Shown here: positions 30,271 through 42,807 of the stretch, piece after piece | Layout of the letters: the number at the start of each line of letters is the position of its first letter | Position numbering within the stretch: the first letter of the stretch is position 1 | DNA from: Shouchella oshimensis | Lineage (GTDB): Bacteria > Bacillota > Bacilli > Bacillales > Bacillaceae_D | Assembly (NCBI RefSeq): GCF_002019765.1 | Contig: NZ_KV917380.1 | Coordinates: 1,106,707 to 1,170,706 of the forward strand | Direction: 5' to 3' | DNA: 64,000 bases | The notes under the pieces: generated by a model | Databases searched by the model: none | Told to the model about the DNA's origin: nothing | The model's input: the letters and a program-made list of their open reading frames with translations, nothing else | Made by a program: the position numbers and the translations under genes

Positions 30271-31221
30271 GTGTCTTTTGCAGCAAGCGCCAAAAAGGAG
30301 TTAACACAGCTTGACGTGAAGTCCTGTTGTGCTAGAGCTGAACTTTCTGCGTTGATTCGCATGAATGGTTCATTATCGTTAGCAAATCAGCAGGTCAGCC
30401 TAGATGTTACAACGGAAAATGCAGCAATTGCAAGAAGGATGTATACATTAATTAAACGATTATACCCTCATATACACATTGAGTTGCTTGTCAGAAAAAA
30501 AATGAGGCTAAAGAAAAACAATGTTTACCTTGTACGCATTACAAAAGAAGCGCGAGAGCTTTTAGGGGATTTACACATTCTAAAAGAACCATTTGAATTT
30601 ATACGTACAATCTCTGCTTCTATTGTGAAAAATGCGTGCTGTAAACGAGCCTATTTAAGAGGGGCGTTTTTGGCAGGGGGGTCCATTAACCATCCAGAGA
30701 CCTCTTCTTACCATCTTGAAATATTTTCTCTCTATGAGGAGCATAATCAAGCAGTATGTGAATTAATGAACGAATTTTCCTTGTCAGCTAAAACACTTGA
30801 GAGGAAAAAAGGGTTTATTACGTATCTAAAGGAAAGCGAGAAAATTACAGAATTCCTTAACATCATTGGAGCACATCAAGCCTTGCTTTATTTTGAAGAC
30901 GTGCGCATTTTAAAAGATATGAGAAACTCGGTAAATCGACTCGTTAATTGCGAAACAGCAAACTTAAATAAAACGGTTGGTGCTGCCCTTCGCCAGGTCG
31001 AAAATATTCGCTTCATTGAAAAAGAAATTGGCTTGGAACAGCTTCCTCCAAAACTACAAGAAATGGCTAAGCTACGAGTGACCCACCAAGATGTAACGTT
31101 AAAGGAACTTGGGGAAATGGTTGAAGGTGGTAAAGTAAGCAAATCTGGAGTGAATCATCGTTTAAGAAAAATTGACGAATTTGCAGACAAGCTTAGAAAC
31201 GGTACGTATAATCAGAAATAA
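30271..31221 (+). CDS. whiA: DNA-binding protein WhiA
   Basis: WhiA combines a LAGLIDADG-like homing-endonuclease fold, here without endonuclease function, with a C-terminal helix-turn-helix (about residues 270-310: [27 protein letters not shown]). In B. subtilis it affects chromosome segregation and cell division; in Streptomyces it controls sporulation genes. GTG 30271 lies behind AGAAAGGG and gives 316 aa and the family N-terminus ([10 protein letters not shown]); an in-frame GTG at 30262 overlaps the ribosome binding site. Confidence 0.94.
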   Translation: MSFAASAKKELTQLDVKSCCARAELSALIRMNGSLSLANQQVSLDVTTENAAIARRMYTLIKRLYPHIHIELLVRKKMRLKKNNVYLVRITKEARELLGDLHILKEPFEFIRTISASIVKNACCKRAYLRGAFLAGGSINHPETSSYHLEIFSLYEEHNQAVCELMNEFSLSAKTLERKKGFITYLKESEKITEFLNIIGAHQALLYFEDVRILKDMRNSVNRLVNCETANLNKTVGAALRQVENIRFIEKEIGLEQLPPKLQEMAKLRVTHQDVTLKELGEMVEGGKVSKSGVNHRLRKIDEFADKLRNGTYNQK

Positions 31222-31252
31222 TGGTAACTATAAAGTATAAAGGAGAAGGATT

Positions 31253-31510
31253 ATGGCGCAAAAAGAAGTAACAATCGAGTTGAAAACGGGCTTGCAAGCA
31301 CGTCCTGCGGCACTGTTTGTACAAGAGGCAAATCGTTTTGCAGCAGATGTCTATATTGTAAAAGATCATTCTAAAGTAAATGCAAAAAGCATTATGGGGT
31401 TAATGAGCCTTGCTCTTGGAAAAGGAACCGTTATTACCATCATAACGGAGGGGCATGATGAAGACGAAGCGCTAGATGCTCTTGTTGGGTACGTTCAAGA
31501 CAAGGAGTAA
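31253..31510 (+). CDS. crh: Catabolite repression HPr-like protein Crh
   Basis: Crh is an HPr paralogue of 85 aa that acts in catabolite repression but not in sugar transport. The catalytic His15 of HPr is replaced by Gln15 (TGLQARPAA), which distinguishes Crh from HPr. The regulatory Ser46 is present (NAKSIMGL), so it can be phosphorylated by the HprK encoded at 14995 and then act as CcpA corepressor. ATG 31253 follows AAAGGAGAAGG. It closes the yvcI-crh operon; the terminator begins 6 bp after the stop. Confidence 0.95.
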   Translation: MAQKEVTIELKTGLQARPAALFVQEANRFAADVYIVKDHSKVNAKSIMGLMSLALGKGTVITIITEGHDEDEALDALVGYVQDKE

Positions 31511-31515
31511 TGATT

Positions 31516-31544
31516 GAACATAGTTTAGAGACTATGTTCTTTTT
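31516..31544 (+). terminator. Terminator after crh
   Basis: GAACATAG pairs with CTATGTTC across an 8-nt loop, followed by five T. This argues against the upstream-extended reading of the next ORF, which would run through it. Confidence 0.8.
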
Positions 31545-31593
31545 GAAACCGAAGAAAGTAGTTGATCGTATACAATCAAAAGGGGTTGAGCCT

Positions 31594-31953
31594 ATGCGTG
31601 ATAATGATATCATTGATTATCGAGAAGAGAAAGAGCCAGATGGAAGAGTTGCAGTTACATTGCTTTATGTCTTGAGTTTTTTTGCACCGATTCTTGCACC
31701 ACTGCTTATATGGCTTTTGTTAAAAAGAGAATCTGATTTTGTTGACTTTCACGGTAAACAATATTTTAACTTCTTTCTTTCGTACACGATCTATTCCCTT
31801 ATCGGTAGCATTCTTATATTCGTAGTAATTGGCTTTATCATTTTACCAATTGTATGGTTATTGGGAATTATATTTACCATCGTTGCTGCGGTGAAGAGTT
31901 ATTACGGTGAATACTATGTGATACCGCTAAGCATTCAATTCTTTAAGCCATAA
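31594..31953 (+). CDS. DUF4870 domain small membrane protein
   Basis: This 119-aa protein has a polar N-terminus (MRDNDIIDYREEKEPDGR) and three hydrophobic segments of the DUF4870 (formerly Tic20-like) type, including DFHGKQYFNFF between the first two. ATG 31594 lies eight bases after AAAGGGG. The open frame extends back to 31510, but that part overlaps the crh terminator and is not preferred. The family has no established function. B. subtilis has an acetyltransferase gene (yvcN) at this position, so the gene content differs here. Confidence 0.75.
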   Translation: MRDNDIIDYREEKEPDGRVAVTLLYVLSFFAPILAPLLIWLLLKRESDFVDFHGKQYFNFFLSYTIYSLIGSILIFVVIGFIILPIVWLLGIIFTIVAAVKSYYGEYYVIPLSIQFFKP

Positions 31954-31992
31954 AAAACCTCAATTATTGCTTAGCAATAATTGAGGTTTTTG
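31952..31992. terminator. Bidirectional terminator between DUF4870 gene and clpP
   Basis: AAAAACCTCAATTATTGC pairs perfectly with GCAATAATTGAGGTTTTT across TTA. It serves both converging genes. Confidence 0.93.
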
Positions 31993-31995
31993 TCA

Positions 31996-32583
31996 TTATT
32001 TTTTGTTCGTTTCGAATACCTTATCAATCAAACCGTATTCTTTTGCTTGATCTGCCGTCATAAAGTTATCACGATCAGTATCTTTTGCAATTTGCTCGTA
32101 CGGTTGACCAGTGCGCTCAGCCATGATTTCATTAAGCTTCTGGCGCATTTCAATAATTCTTCTAGCATGGATTTCCATATCGGAAGCTTGACCTTGCATA
32201 CCGCCTAGTGGTTGGTGAATCATCACTTCACTATTAGGTAGAGCCATTCGCTTTCCTTTTGCACCTGCCGTTAGAAGGAATGCACCCATAGATGCTGCCA
32301 TTCCTGTACAGATTGTAGATACGTCAGGTTTTATAAACTGCATCGTATCATAAATCGCCATTCCCGCAGTAATGGAGCCACCAGGAGAGTTAATGTAAAT
32401 CGAAATATCTTTCTCAGGGTCTTCCGCTTGTAGGAAGAGTAATTGTGCCACAATTGAATTTGCTACGTTGTCATCAATAGCGCTCCCAAGCATAATAATT
32501 CTGTCTTTCAAAAGGCGAGAATAAATATCGTATGCTCGTTCACCGCGGTTTGTTTGTTCAATTACAGTAGGAATTAAGTTCAC
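31996..32583 (-). CDS. clpP: ATP-dependent Clp protease proteolytic subunit
   Basis: ClpP is the tetradecameric serine protease that works with ClpX, ClpC and ClpE. The catalytic triad is Ser98 (GMAASMGAF), His123 (MIHQPLGG) and Asp172. The length of 195 aa is normal. It starts at GTG 32583 behind GAGGAGG (minus strand). It is a single-gene transcript, with a CtsR operator over its promoter, so it is expected to be induced by heat and protein-folding stress. It converges on the DUF4870 gene through a shared terminator. Confidence 0.98.
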   Translation of the reverse strand: MNLIPTVIEQTNRGERAYDIYSRLLKDRIIMLGSAIDDNVANSIVAQLLFLQAEDPEKDISIYINSPGGSITAGMAIYDTMQFIKPDVSTICTGMAASMGAFLLTAGAKGKRMALPNSEVMIHQPLGGMQGQASDMEIHARRIIEMRQKLNEIMAERTGQPYEQIAKDTDRDNFMTADQAKEYGLIDKVFETNKK

Positions 32584-32639
32584 GTGTGATTCCTCCTCGT
32601 TTTCGTCATAGTATAGTAGTACTTCACTACTCTAAGTCC

Positions 32640-32669
32640 ATTCTAACCTAATGGTCAATTAAGGTCAAA
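32640..32669 (-). promoter_or_regulatory. clpP promoter with CtsR operator
   Basis: On the minus strand TTGACC (32668-32663) and TAGAAT (32645-32640) are 17 bp apart. On the plus strand GGTCAAT-TAA-GGTCAAA (32653-32669) is a tandem heptad with 3-bp spacing and one mismatch to the CtsR operator (RGTCAAANANRGTCAAA). The operator covers the -35 element, the position expected for repression. Confidence 0.88.
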
Positions 32670-32775
32670 TTAATTGTTTGACGTATGTAAAGAGCCGTGG
32701 AAACAAAGTATGAGTCTGCTTTCATCATAGCCTAATCTACGCTGTTATAAACCTAAAGAAAAAAGAAGGTCAAAA

Positions 32776-32789
32776 AGTAAGCGTTTACA
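32776..32789 (+). promoter_or_regulatory. Candidate CcpA site (cre) upstream of sigL
   Basis: AGTAAGCGTTTACA matches TGWAANCGNTNWCA at 13 of 14 positions. It lies about 50 bp before the sigL start. B. subtilis sigL is known to be under CcpA control by a roadblock mechanism, which supports the call. Confidence 0.7.
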
Positions 32790-32809
32790 ATAAAAGAAGA
32801 CGGAATTTG

Positions 32810-32818
32810 TGATATGAT
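32810..32818 (+). promoter_or_regulatory. Possible extended -10 element upstream of sigL
   Basis: TGATATGAT fits TG-N-TATNAT. Transcription from it would start only about 15 nt before the ATG, almost inside the ribosome binding site. An upstream promoter is therefore also possible, in which case the cre would lie downstream of it. Confidence 0.35.
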
Positions 32819-32839
32819 CAGTATAGGAGGAGATCCGAT

Positions 32840-34156
32840 ATGGAGCTAGGTCTTTTTCAAAAACAAACATTAAATTTAGTCATGACACATGAACTGCGTC
32901 AAGCCATACATTTATTACAATATTCAACGTTAGATGTTCGCTCTTATCTAGAGGAATTAGCATTAGAAAATCCACTATTAGAGTTGAAGAATACGTATCA
33001 AAAAGATAATCATCCTAAATTAAGCAGTAAGACGAGTGATGAAAAGCACCAAGCATTAGAAAATACACCGAATGCAAACGGTACGTTAAAAGAATATGTT
33101 AACCAACAACTTGTTGATTTGTCTCTTACACCGTCACAAACGAAGCGACTTGCTTTTTTAATTGAAAGCTTGAACGAAGATGGCTATTTACCAGAATCGA
33201 CTGTTTTTTATTGTAACTGGTTAGGATGTTCAGAAGAAGATTTGCAAGAAGTGGTTCAAATTCTACAATCGTTAGAGCCTGCAGGAGTAGGAGCCTTTTC
33301 ATTAGCAGAATGCCTGTACCTTCAAGTAATAAGGCAGCACCTAGATCATCCAGTCACAAGAGCCGTTATACTGAATGACTTAGAGAAAGTAGCAGCAAGA
33401 AAATGGAAACAACTAGCGAAAACATATGGTGTTACAATGCTTGACATTCAAGAAATTTATGATGTGATTCGCACGCTTCAACCTCGGCCAGGTGCATCGT
33501 TTTATACGAACCCAACCGCCTATATTGAACCTGACGTTCATTTTACGCTATTCAATGGTGAAATCCTTGTCTCTGCTAGTTCAACAATTGTTCCTACTGT
33601 TGGAATAAATAACGAATACAAAGAGCTTCTCCAGCTTGATCAGCAGACACGTCGTTATTGCATCGAGAAGGAACAACAGATTGAATGGTTGTTAACGAGT
33701 TTAAAACAACGAGAAAAAACAATACTGCAAGTAGCTGAAGTCATTAGTTTTATTCAAGCGCCTTATTTTTTATCAAAGAAAGGGCAGCTTCAACCAATGA
33801 CTTTACAAATGATCGCCACTGAGCTTGATATTCATGAATCAACTGTAAGTCGAGCAACAGCTAATAAATATGCACAGACTCCGCGTGGCTTACTTGAATT
33901 AAAATCATTATTTACGGCACGTGCTTCTGCGGTAAATGACGGAATATCAAATGCATCTGTGAAAGCATTGCTCAAACAAATGATTGAATCAGAGAACAAA
34001 GAGAAACCTTTATCTGATCAACAAATTGTGGAGTTGTTAAAAAACAATGAAGGAATTTCGCTTTCAAGAAGAGTAATAGCAAAATATCGTGATGAACTTG
34101 GTATCTTATCATCTGTTAAACGAAAGCGATATGACGATCACGAAAGGATTGGCTAA
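32840..34156 (+). CDS. sigL: RNA polymerase sigma-54 factor
   Basis: SigL recognises -24/-12 promoters and needs an AAA+ activator to open DNA. The N-terminal activator-contact region (LFQKQTLNLVMTHELRQAIHLLQ, residues 4-26) is present, followed by an acidic linker, the core-binding domain, the helix-turn-helix (about 325-350: MIATELDIHESTVSRATANKY) and the RpoN box near the C-terminus (SRRVIAKYRDELGI). The length is 438 aa. ATG 32840 follows AGGAGGAGA. In Bacillus it controls levanase, amino-acid and acetoin catabolism genes. A candidate cre lies upstream. It overlaps the glutaredoxin-like gene by one base. Confidence 0.96.
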   Translation: MELGLFQKQTLNLVMTHELRQAIHLLQYSTLDVRSYLEELALENPLLELKNTYQKDNHPKLSSKTSDEKHQALENTPNANGTLKEYVNQQLVDLSLTPSQTKRLAFLIESLNEDGYLPESTVFYCNWLGCSEEDLQEVVQILQSLEPAGVGAFSLAECLYLQVIRQHLDHPVTRAVILNDLEKVAARKWKQLAKTYGVTMLDIQEIYDVIRTLQPRPGASFYTNPTAYIEPDVHFTLFNGEILVSASSTIVPTVGINNEYKELLQLDQQTRRYCIEKEQQIEWLLTSLKQREKTILQVAEVISFIQAPYFLSKKGQLQPMTLQMIATELDIHESTVSRATANKYAQTPRGLLELKSLFTARASAVNDGISNASVKALLKQMIESENKEKPLSDQQIVELLKNNEGISLSRRVIAKYRDELGILSSVKRKRYDDHERIG

Positions 34157-34404
34157 TGATAGTAACGTTTTACACAAAAGAGAATTGTCCTCTATGCGAG
34201 AAAGGCTATAAAGAGGTAAGCGCTTTTGCTAGGGAAAAGAGGCTTTCCATAAATAAGATTGATATTTATTCAGATGATACGTTATTGGAGAAATTTCAAC
34301 TAATGATTCCGGTAGTCTATTACCAAAGCCATGAACTAGGCTTTGGTCAGCTAAATGCAGATGAACTGGTAGACCGTTTTAATCAAATAGAAAAAGAAAA
34401 ATAA
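34156..34404 (+). CDS. Glutaredoxin-like thiol protein
   Basis: This 82-aa thioredoxin-fold protein has a redox motif Cys11-Pro-Leu-Cys14 (YTKENCPLCEKG) and the cis-Pro region MIPVVYY. It fits the glutaredoxin/DUF836 type of small redox proteins. ATG overlaps the sigL stop by one base (TAATG), so it is translationally coupled to sigL and shares its transcript. The partner is unknown. It lies 11 bp before the cggR promoter. Confidence 0.78.
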   Translation: MIVTFYTKENCPLCEKGYKEVSAFAREKRLSINKIDIYSDDTLLEKFQLMIPVVYYQSHELGFGQLNADELVDRFNQIEKEK

Positions 34405-34414
34405 GTACTTTAAC

Positions 34415-34443
34415 TTGTTTAATTATCACTTCCTTGTTAAAAT
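34415..34443 (+). promoter_or_regulatory. Promoter of cggR-gapA operon
   Basis: TTGTTT at 34415-34420 and TAAAAT at 34438-34443 have a 17-bp spacer. TG at 34435-34436 makes an extended -10 (TG-T-TAAAAT). Transcription would begin near 34450, upstream of the CggR operator. Confidence 0.7.
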
Positions 34444-34474
34444 AACAGCGTAAGTGATATTTTTTTACCCTTGT

Positions 34475-34510
34475 CGGGACATAATATGTCACAGGTGGAC
34501 TAAATGAGTC
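34475..34510 (+). promoter_or_regulatory. CggR operator
   Basis: The sequence reads CGGGAC-N6-TGTC-N4-GTGGAC-N6-AGTC. It matches the B. subtilis CggR operator (CGGGAC-N6-TGTC repeated with N4 between) in spacing exactly and in 17 of 20 specified bases. It lies downstream of the promoter, where CggR acts as a roadblock to elongation. The only upstream ATG in the cggR frame (34504) lies inside the second half-site. Confidence 0.93.
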
Positions 34511-34530
34511 CCGGTTTTGGAGGTGATTTC

Positions 34531-35553
34531 ATTCGTTCGTTATTAAAATTACAGCAACATTTAGTACCTGATCTCATGCAAACGATGTTAAAACGATATC
34601 GTTTCTTGCAATCCATTCGGTTAATGCAGCCGATCGGAAGACGTGGATTAGCGACGAACATGCAGCTGTCAGAGCGAATTGTACGAGGTGAGGTTACCTT
34701 CTTGAAAGATCAAGGGCTGATTGACCTTAGCACAGCTGGTATGACGCTAACAACTCACGGAGAAGCGGTTTTTCTTGAATTAGAGGAAGTCGTTTCTGAA
34801 TTACTCGGTTTAAGTCAGTTAGGAGATCGGTTATCTGCTCATCTTGGCGTAGCGAATGTCATTGTTGTAGCCGGTAACAGTGATGAAGAAGAATGGGTGA
34901 AACAAGAGCTTGGTAGAGCCTGTATGAAAGAAATACAAGCTATTGCAAACGCAAACGATGTACTTGCTGTTATGGGCGGGACGACTCTCGCTGCGGTAGC
35001 AAACATGGCAGAGCGAAATGAAACCCTTGCTTCTACAATCTTTGTTCCTGCTAGAGGTGGGCTTGGTGAGAAAGTGGAAATACAGGCAAATACCATTAGT
35101 GCTGAATTTGCCAGACGAACTGGCGCAGCCTATCGTTTGTTACATGTTCCGGATCAGCTCAGTGAAGATGCATACCACTCTCTTGTATTAGAACCAACCG
35201 TAAAGGATATTCTAGAAGTGATAAAATCTTCAGCGGTTGTTATTCACGGTATTGGGGATGCGCAACGAATGGCTACAAGGCGTCATTCAAAAGACTTGTT
35301 TATTGAAACGCTTGAGCGGGAAGAAGCGGTAGCAGAAGCTTTTGGTTACTACTTTGATGCTGCTGGCAAAATCATCTACAAACAGCGAACAATAGGTCTT
35401 CAGCTGAACGAGTTAGAAGGGAAGCATGTCATATCCGTTGCTGGTGGCAAGTCAAAGGCGAATGCGATACATGCCTTTATGAAGCATCGACCGAGTGATG
35501 TTCTTGTTACTGATGAAGCAGCTGCTAGGGAACTTTTGCAACACAAAGCTTGA
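34531..35553 (+). CDS. cggR: Central glycolytic genes regulator CggR, with probable ATT start
   Basis: CggR represses the gapA operon and is relieved by fructose-1,6-bisphosphate. It has an N-terminal helix-turn-helix (about residues 30-60: RRGLATNMQLSERIVRGEVTFL) and a C-terminal SorC-type sugar-phosphate-binding domain (about 90-340). I place the start at ATT 34531. It lies seven bases after a perfect Shine-Dalgarno (GGAGGTGAT, 34519-34527), gives 340 aa like B. subtilis CggR as I recall it, and puts IRSLLKLQQHLVPDL over the recalled N-terminus MNQLIQAQKKLLPDL. The alternative ATG 34504 (349 aa) lies within the operator, behind the weaker AGGTGG. No ATG, GTG or TTG is available in frame near the strong site. 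Confidence 0.88.
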   Translation: MRSLLKLQQHLVPDLMQTMLKRYRFLQSIRLMQPIGRRGLATNMQLSERIVRGEVTFLKDQGLIDLSTAGMTLTTHGEAVFLELEEVVSELLGLSQLGDRLSAHLGVANVIVVAGNSDEEEWVKQELGRACMKEIQAIANANDVLAVMGGTTLAAVANMAERNETLASTIFVPARGGLGEKVEIQANTISAEFARRTGAAYRLLHVPDQLSEDAYHSLVLEPTVKDILEVIKSSAVVIHGIGDAQRMATRRHSKDLFIETLEREEAVAEAFGYYFDAAGKIIYKQRTIGLQLNELEGKHVISVAGGKSKANAIHAFMKHRPSDVLVTDEAAARELLQHKA

Positions 35554-35554
35554 A

Positions 35555-35573
35555 AAAAAGGGACTCCCTTTTT
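35555..35573 (+). other. Stem-loop between cggR and gapA
   Basis: AAAAAGGG pairs with CCCTTTTT across ACT, directly after the cggR stop and before the gapA ribosome binding site. In B. subtilis the cggR-gapA mRNA is cleaved near this junction and a stem-loop protects the gapA part; a similar function here is inference. It could also act as a weak terminator. Confidence 0.6.
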
Positions 35574-35596
35574 CATAAATGACTAGGAGGAAATAA

Positions 35597-36607
<1,011 letters not shown>

Positions 36608-36628
36608 GTTTAAAATAGACAAGTGAGA

Positions 36629-36653
36629 GGAGGAAGGCTCGTTGCCTCCCTCC
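36629..36653 (+). other. GC-rich stem-loop between gapA and pgk
   Basis: GGAGGAAGGC pairs with GCCTCCCTCC at nine of ten positions across TCGTT. Only three T follow, so it is a poor terminator; it could attenuate readthrough or protect the 3' end of a gapA-rich transcript. Confidence 0.6.
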
Positions 36654-36691
36654 TTTGCGCTGTCTGTAAGATTTACTAGGAGGTTTATCCC

Positions 36692-37876
36692 ATGAATAAA
36701 AAAACCCTTCATGATTATGAATTACAGGGAAAAGTCGTTTTTTGTCGCGTTGATTTCAACGTACCAATGAAAGACGGAGCCATTACAGATGAAACAAGAA
36801 TTAAAGCGGCTATTCCAACGATTCAATACTTAAAAGAGCAAGGGGCAAAAGTTCTTCTTGCGAGTCACCTCGGTCGTCCTAAAGGTGAAGTGGTTGAAGA
36901 ATTACGTTTAGCGCCAGTGGCAAAACGCTTAGGTGATTTATTAGGACAAGACGTAAAAGCAGTGAAAGAAGCTTACGGCTCAGAAGTAGAGCATGCGGTG
37001 GCATCGATGAACGATGGCGATATTACAGTGCTTGAAAATGTCCGTTTTTATCCAGGCGAAGAGAAGAATGATGCAGAACTAGCGAAAGCATTTGCAAGTC
37101 TAGCAGACCTTTATGTAAATGATGCATTTGGTGCGGCTCATCGCGCGCATGCTTCTACTGAAGGCATTGCACAATACTTACCATCAGCTGCTGGGTTTTT
37201 AGTGGAGAAAGAGCTTGATGTTTTAGGGAAAGCCCTTGAAACACCAGAGCGTCCTTTTACAGCTGTTATTGGTGGAGCAAAAGTGAAAGACAAAATTGGT
37301 GTAATTGATCACTTATTAGATAAAGTTGACAACCTAATTATTGGTGGCGGACTTGCTTATACCTTTGTAAAAGCACAAGGTCACGAAGTCGGGAAATCAC
37401 TATTAGAAGAAGACAAAATTGACTTAGCGAAGCAATTTATGCAGAAAGCAAAAGACAAAGGTGTTCACTTCTACATGCCAGAAGATGTTATCGTTGCCGA
37501 TGATTTCTCAGATGATGCAAACAAGAAAGAAGTAGCGATTTCTGAGATTCCAGCAGACTGGGAAGCACTCGATATTGGATCAAAAACAGCCAACACATAT
37601 GCAAATGTGTTAAAAGAATCAAAGCTTGTGATTTGGAACGGGCCAATGGGAGTATTTGAGCTTGATTCATTCGCAAATGGAACAAAAGCCATTGCACATG
37701 CTTTAGCTGAAGCAGAAGGCACTTATTCTGTTATTGGTGGTGGAGACTCTGCTGCTGCAGTTGAGAAATTTGGTTTAGCTGAAAAAATGAGCCATATTTC
37801 TACTGGCGGAGGTGCAAGCCTAGAGTTTATGGAAGGAAAAGACCTTCCAGGCGTTATTGCTTTAACAGATAAGTAA
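36692..37876 (+). CDS. pgk: Phosphoglycerate kinase
   Basis: This enzyme transfers the acyl phosphate of 1,3-bisphosphoglycerate to ADP. Diagnostic motifs are FCRVDFNVP near residues 16-24, SHLGRPKG near 61-68, [10 protein letters not shown], and [10 protein letters not shown] near the C-terminus. The length is 394 aa, typical. ATG 36692 follows TAGGAGG. It lies in the glycolytic operon between gapA and tpiA. Confidence 0.98.
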   Translation: MNKKTLHDYELQGKVVFCRVDFNVPMKDGAITDETRIKAAIPTIQYLKEQGAKVLLASHLGRPKGEVVEELRLAPVAKRLGDLLGQDVKAVKEAYGSEVEHAVASMNDGDITVLENVRFYPGEEKNDAELAKAFASLADLYVNDAFGAAHRAHASTEGIAQYLPSAAGFLVEKELDVLGKALETPERPFTAVIGGAKVKDKIGVIDHLLDKVDNLIIGGGLAYTFVKAQGHEVGKSLLEEDKIDLAKQFMQKAKDKGVHFYMPEDVIVADDFSDDANKKEVAISEIPADWEALDIGSKTANTYANVLKESKLVIWNGPMGVFELDSFANGTKAIAHALAEAEGTYSVIGGGDSAAAVEKFGLAEKMSHISTGGGASLEFMEGKDLPGVIALTDK

Positions 37877-41503
<3,627 letters not shown>

Positions 41504-41519
41504 GAGTTTTGTTCTTATG

Positions 41520-41558
41520 AACCTCTTGGCTCCCTAAATGGAGTTAAGAGGTTTTTTT
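41520..41558 (+). terminator. Terminator after eno
   Basis: AACCTCTT pairs with AAGAGGTT, with an inner CTCC/GGAG helix, followed by seven T. It ends the glycolytic operon. Confidence 0.9.
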
Positions 41559-41735
41559 GCGTCTGCAAAAGTAGTCACACACTTGAATGGTGGAATCCTC
41601 ACAATCATTGGAATTACTCTCATTCATAGGATATAGGAGTAAAAATTGATTTCGTTCGTAATGTGTCTCGCTTTTTCTTCCTTCTAGCTCACGTTATAAT
41701 AAAGAGAAGAAGCTGAACCATATAGGAGAAGAAAA

Positions 41736-42302
41736 ATGAAATTAATTATTGGCGTAACAGGGGCGACAGGGGCACCAATTGCAATTAGATTACTTGAGAC
41801 ATTAAAAGAATTAAAAATCGAAACGCATCTCGTTCTGTCCAAATGGGCAGCAGTGACTATTTCTCAAGAGACATCCTATAGTGTTCAGGATGTGAAAGCG
41901 TTAGCTGATTATACCTATAGTAGTGAAGATCAAGCAGCGGCGATATCGAGTGGCTCTAAGCGAATGGATGGAATGATGATTGTACCTTGTTCTATGAAAA
42001 CGTTGGCAGCTATACGAGTAGGACTAGCAGACAATCTTGTTGCTAGAGCAGCAGATGTGATGTTAAAGGAACGAAAACCGTTACTATTAATGACGAGAGA
42101 AACACCATTCAATACGATCCACTTAGAAAATATGACAGAACTTTCAAGGATGGGTGTAACCATTTTTCCACCAATGCCTGCTTTTTACAACCAACCGAAG
42201 TCCATTGATGACATCATTGACCATCTTGTTTACCGTGCTCTTGATCAATTTGGAATTGATCATCAATGGAACAAACGCTGGGAGGGCTTGAATGGTGAAT
42301 AA
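41736..42302 (+). CDS. UbiX-family flavin prenyltransferase
   Basis: UbiX/Pad1 enzymes attach a dimethylallyl group to FMN to make prenylated FMN, the cofactor of UbiD decarboxylases. The protein (188 aa) shows the FMN-binding GVTGATGAPIAIRLLE at the N-terminus and the C-terminal RETPFNTIHLENM motif. ATG 41736 follows ATAGGAGAAG; a TATAAT at 41695-41700 may be its -10. No UbiD partner gene lies nearby. The downstream gene overlaps by 11 bp and encodes another flavin-type protein. B. subtilis BsdB is a relative, but the bsdBCD arrangement is absent here. Confidence 0.88.
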   Translation: MKLIIGVTGATGAPIAIRLLETLKELKIETHLVLSKWAAVTISQETSYSVQDVKALADYTYSSEDQAAAISSGSKRMDGMMIVPCSMKTLAAIRVGLADNLVARAADVMLKERKPLLLMTRETPFNTIHLENMTELSRMGVTIFPPMPAFYNQPKSIDDIIDHLVYRALDQFGIDHQWNKRWEGLNGE

Positions 42303-42741
42303 ATCTTTACCTAAACAGGTGCAAGCGTTCTTGAATGGGCAAGATTTTGATCAAAAAAAAGAACTGGCGATGTACTTTGTGACAGTAGATGATGAAGGTT
42401 TTCCTTATAAAGCGATGATAAGTGTTGGTGAAGTAATCGCTTTGGATGAGACCACTCTCCGCATTGCACTTTGGGAGCATTCTAAATCGGCATCGTTTAC
42501 AAAACAAGCAAAAAAAGCAACACTCTTTCTTGTTTTGCCGCCAACTGCGTACGACCTTCAGTTGACCGTAACGTATGTGAGAACTGAAGCAGGACAGGTG
42601 ATTTTTGAAGGCGCACTTAAACAGGTAAAGGTCGATGAAGCGCCTTATGCAACGATTGTATCAAGTGTACAATGTCGCTTTAAAGAGGAACAGCAAACAG
42701 TACAACAGTGGTCTATGAAGCATAAGCTATTGAAAAAATGA
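42292..42741 (+). CDS. Pyridoxamine 5'-phosphate oxidase-like split-barrel protein
   Basis: This 149-aa protein appears to adopt the FMN-binding split-barrel fold (PEDMAMYF-like entry MYFVTVDDEGFPYKAMISVGEV, and LRIALWEHSKSASF). Such proteins bind FMN, F420 or haem, and activities vary widely; the substrate cannot be read here. It overlaps the ubiX-like gene by 11 bp, indicating coupled translation and a shared flavin theme. The assignment rests on overall pattern only. The secG promoter begins 5 bp after its stop and no terminator is seen. Confidence 0.65.
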   Translation: MVNKSLPKQVQAFLNGQDFDQKKELAMYFVTVDDEGFPYKAMISVGEVIALDETTLRIALWEHSKSASFTKQAKKATLFLVLPPTAYDLQLTVTYVRTEAGQVIFEGALKQVKVDEAPYATIVSSVQCRFKEEQQTVQQWSMKHKLLKK

Positions 42742-42745
42742 CCCC

Positions 42746-42774
42746 TTGTCTACACCTATCCACTATGTTAAGAT
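42746..42774 (+). promoter_or_regulatory. Promoter for secG
   Basis: TTGTCT at 42746-42751 and TAAGAT at 42769-42774 are 17 bp apart, with TG at 42766-42767 forming an extended -10. Confidence 0.72.
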
Positions 42775-42807
42775 AGAAACACTGAATGTGTTTACGGAGG
42801 TGTAGGG

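Noticed and set aside
31510-31593. N-terminal extension of the DUF4870 protein
   Set aside because: It runs through the crh terminator; ATG 31594 has a good ribosome binding site.
34504-34530. ATG 34504 as the cggR start codon
   Set aside because: It lies inside the CggR operator, has a weaker ribosome binding site and adds nine residues not expected from the family; kept as the alternative in the feature text.
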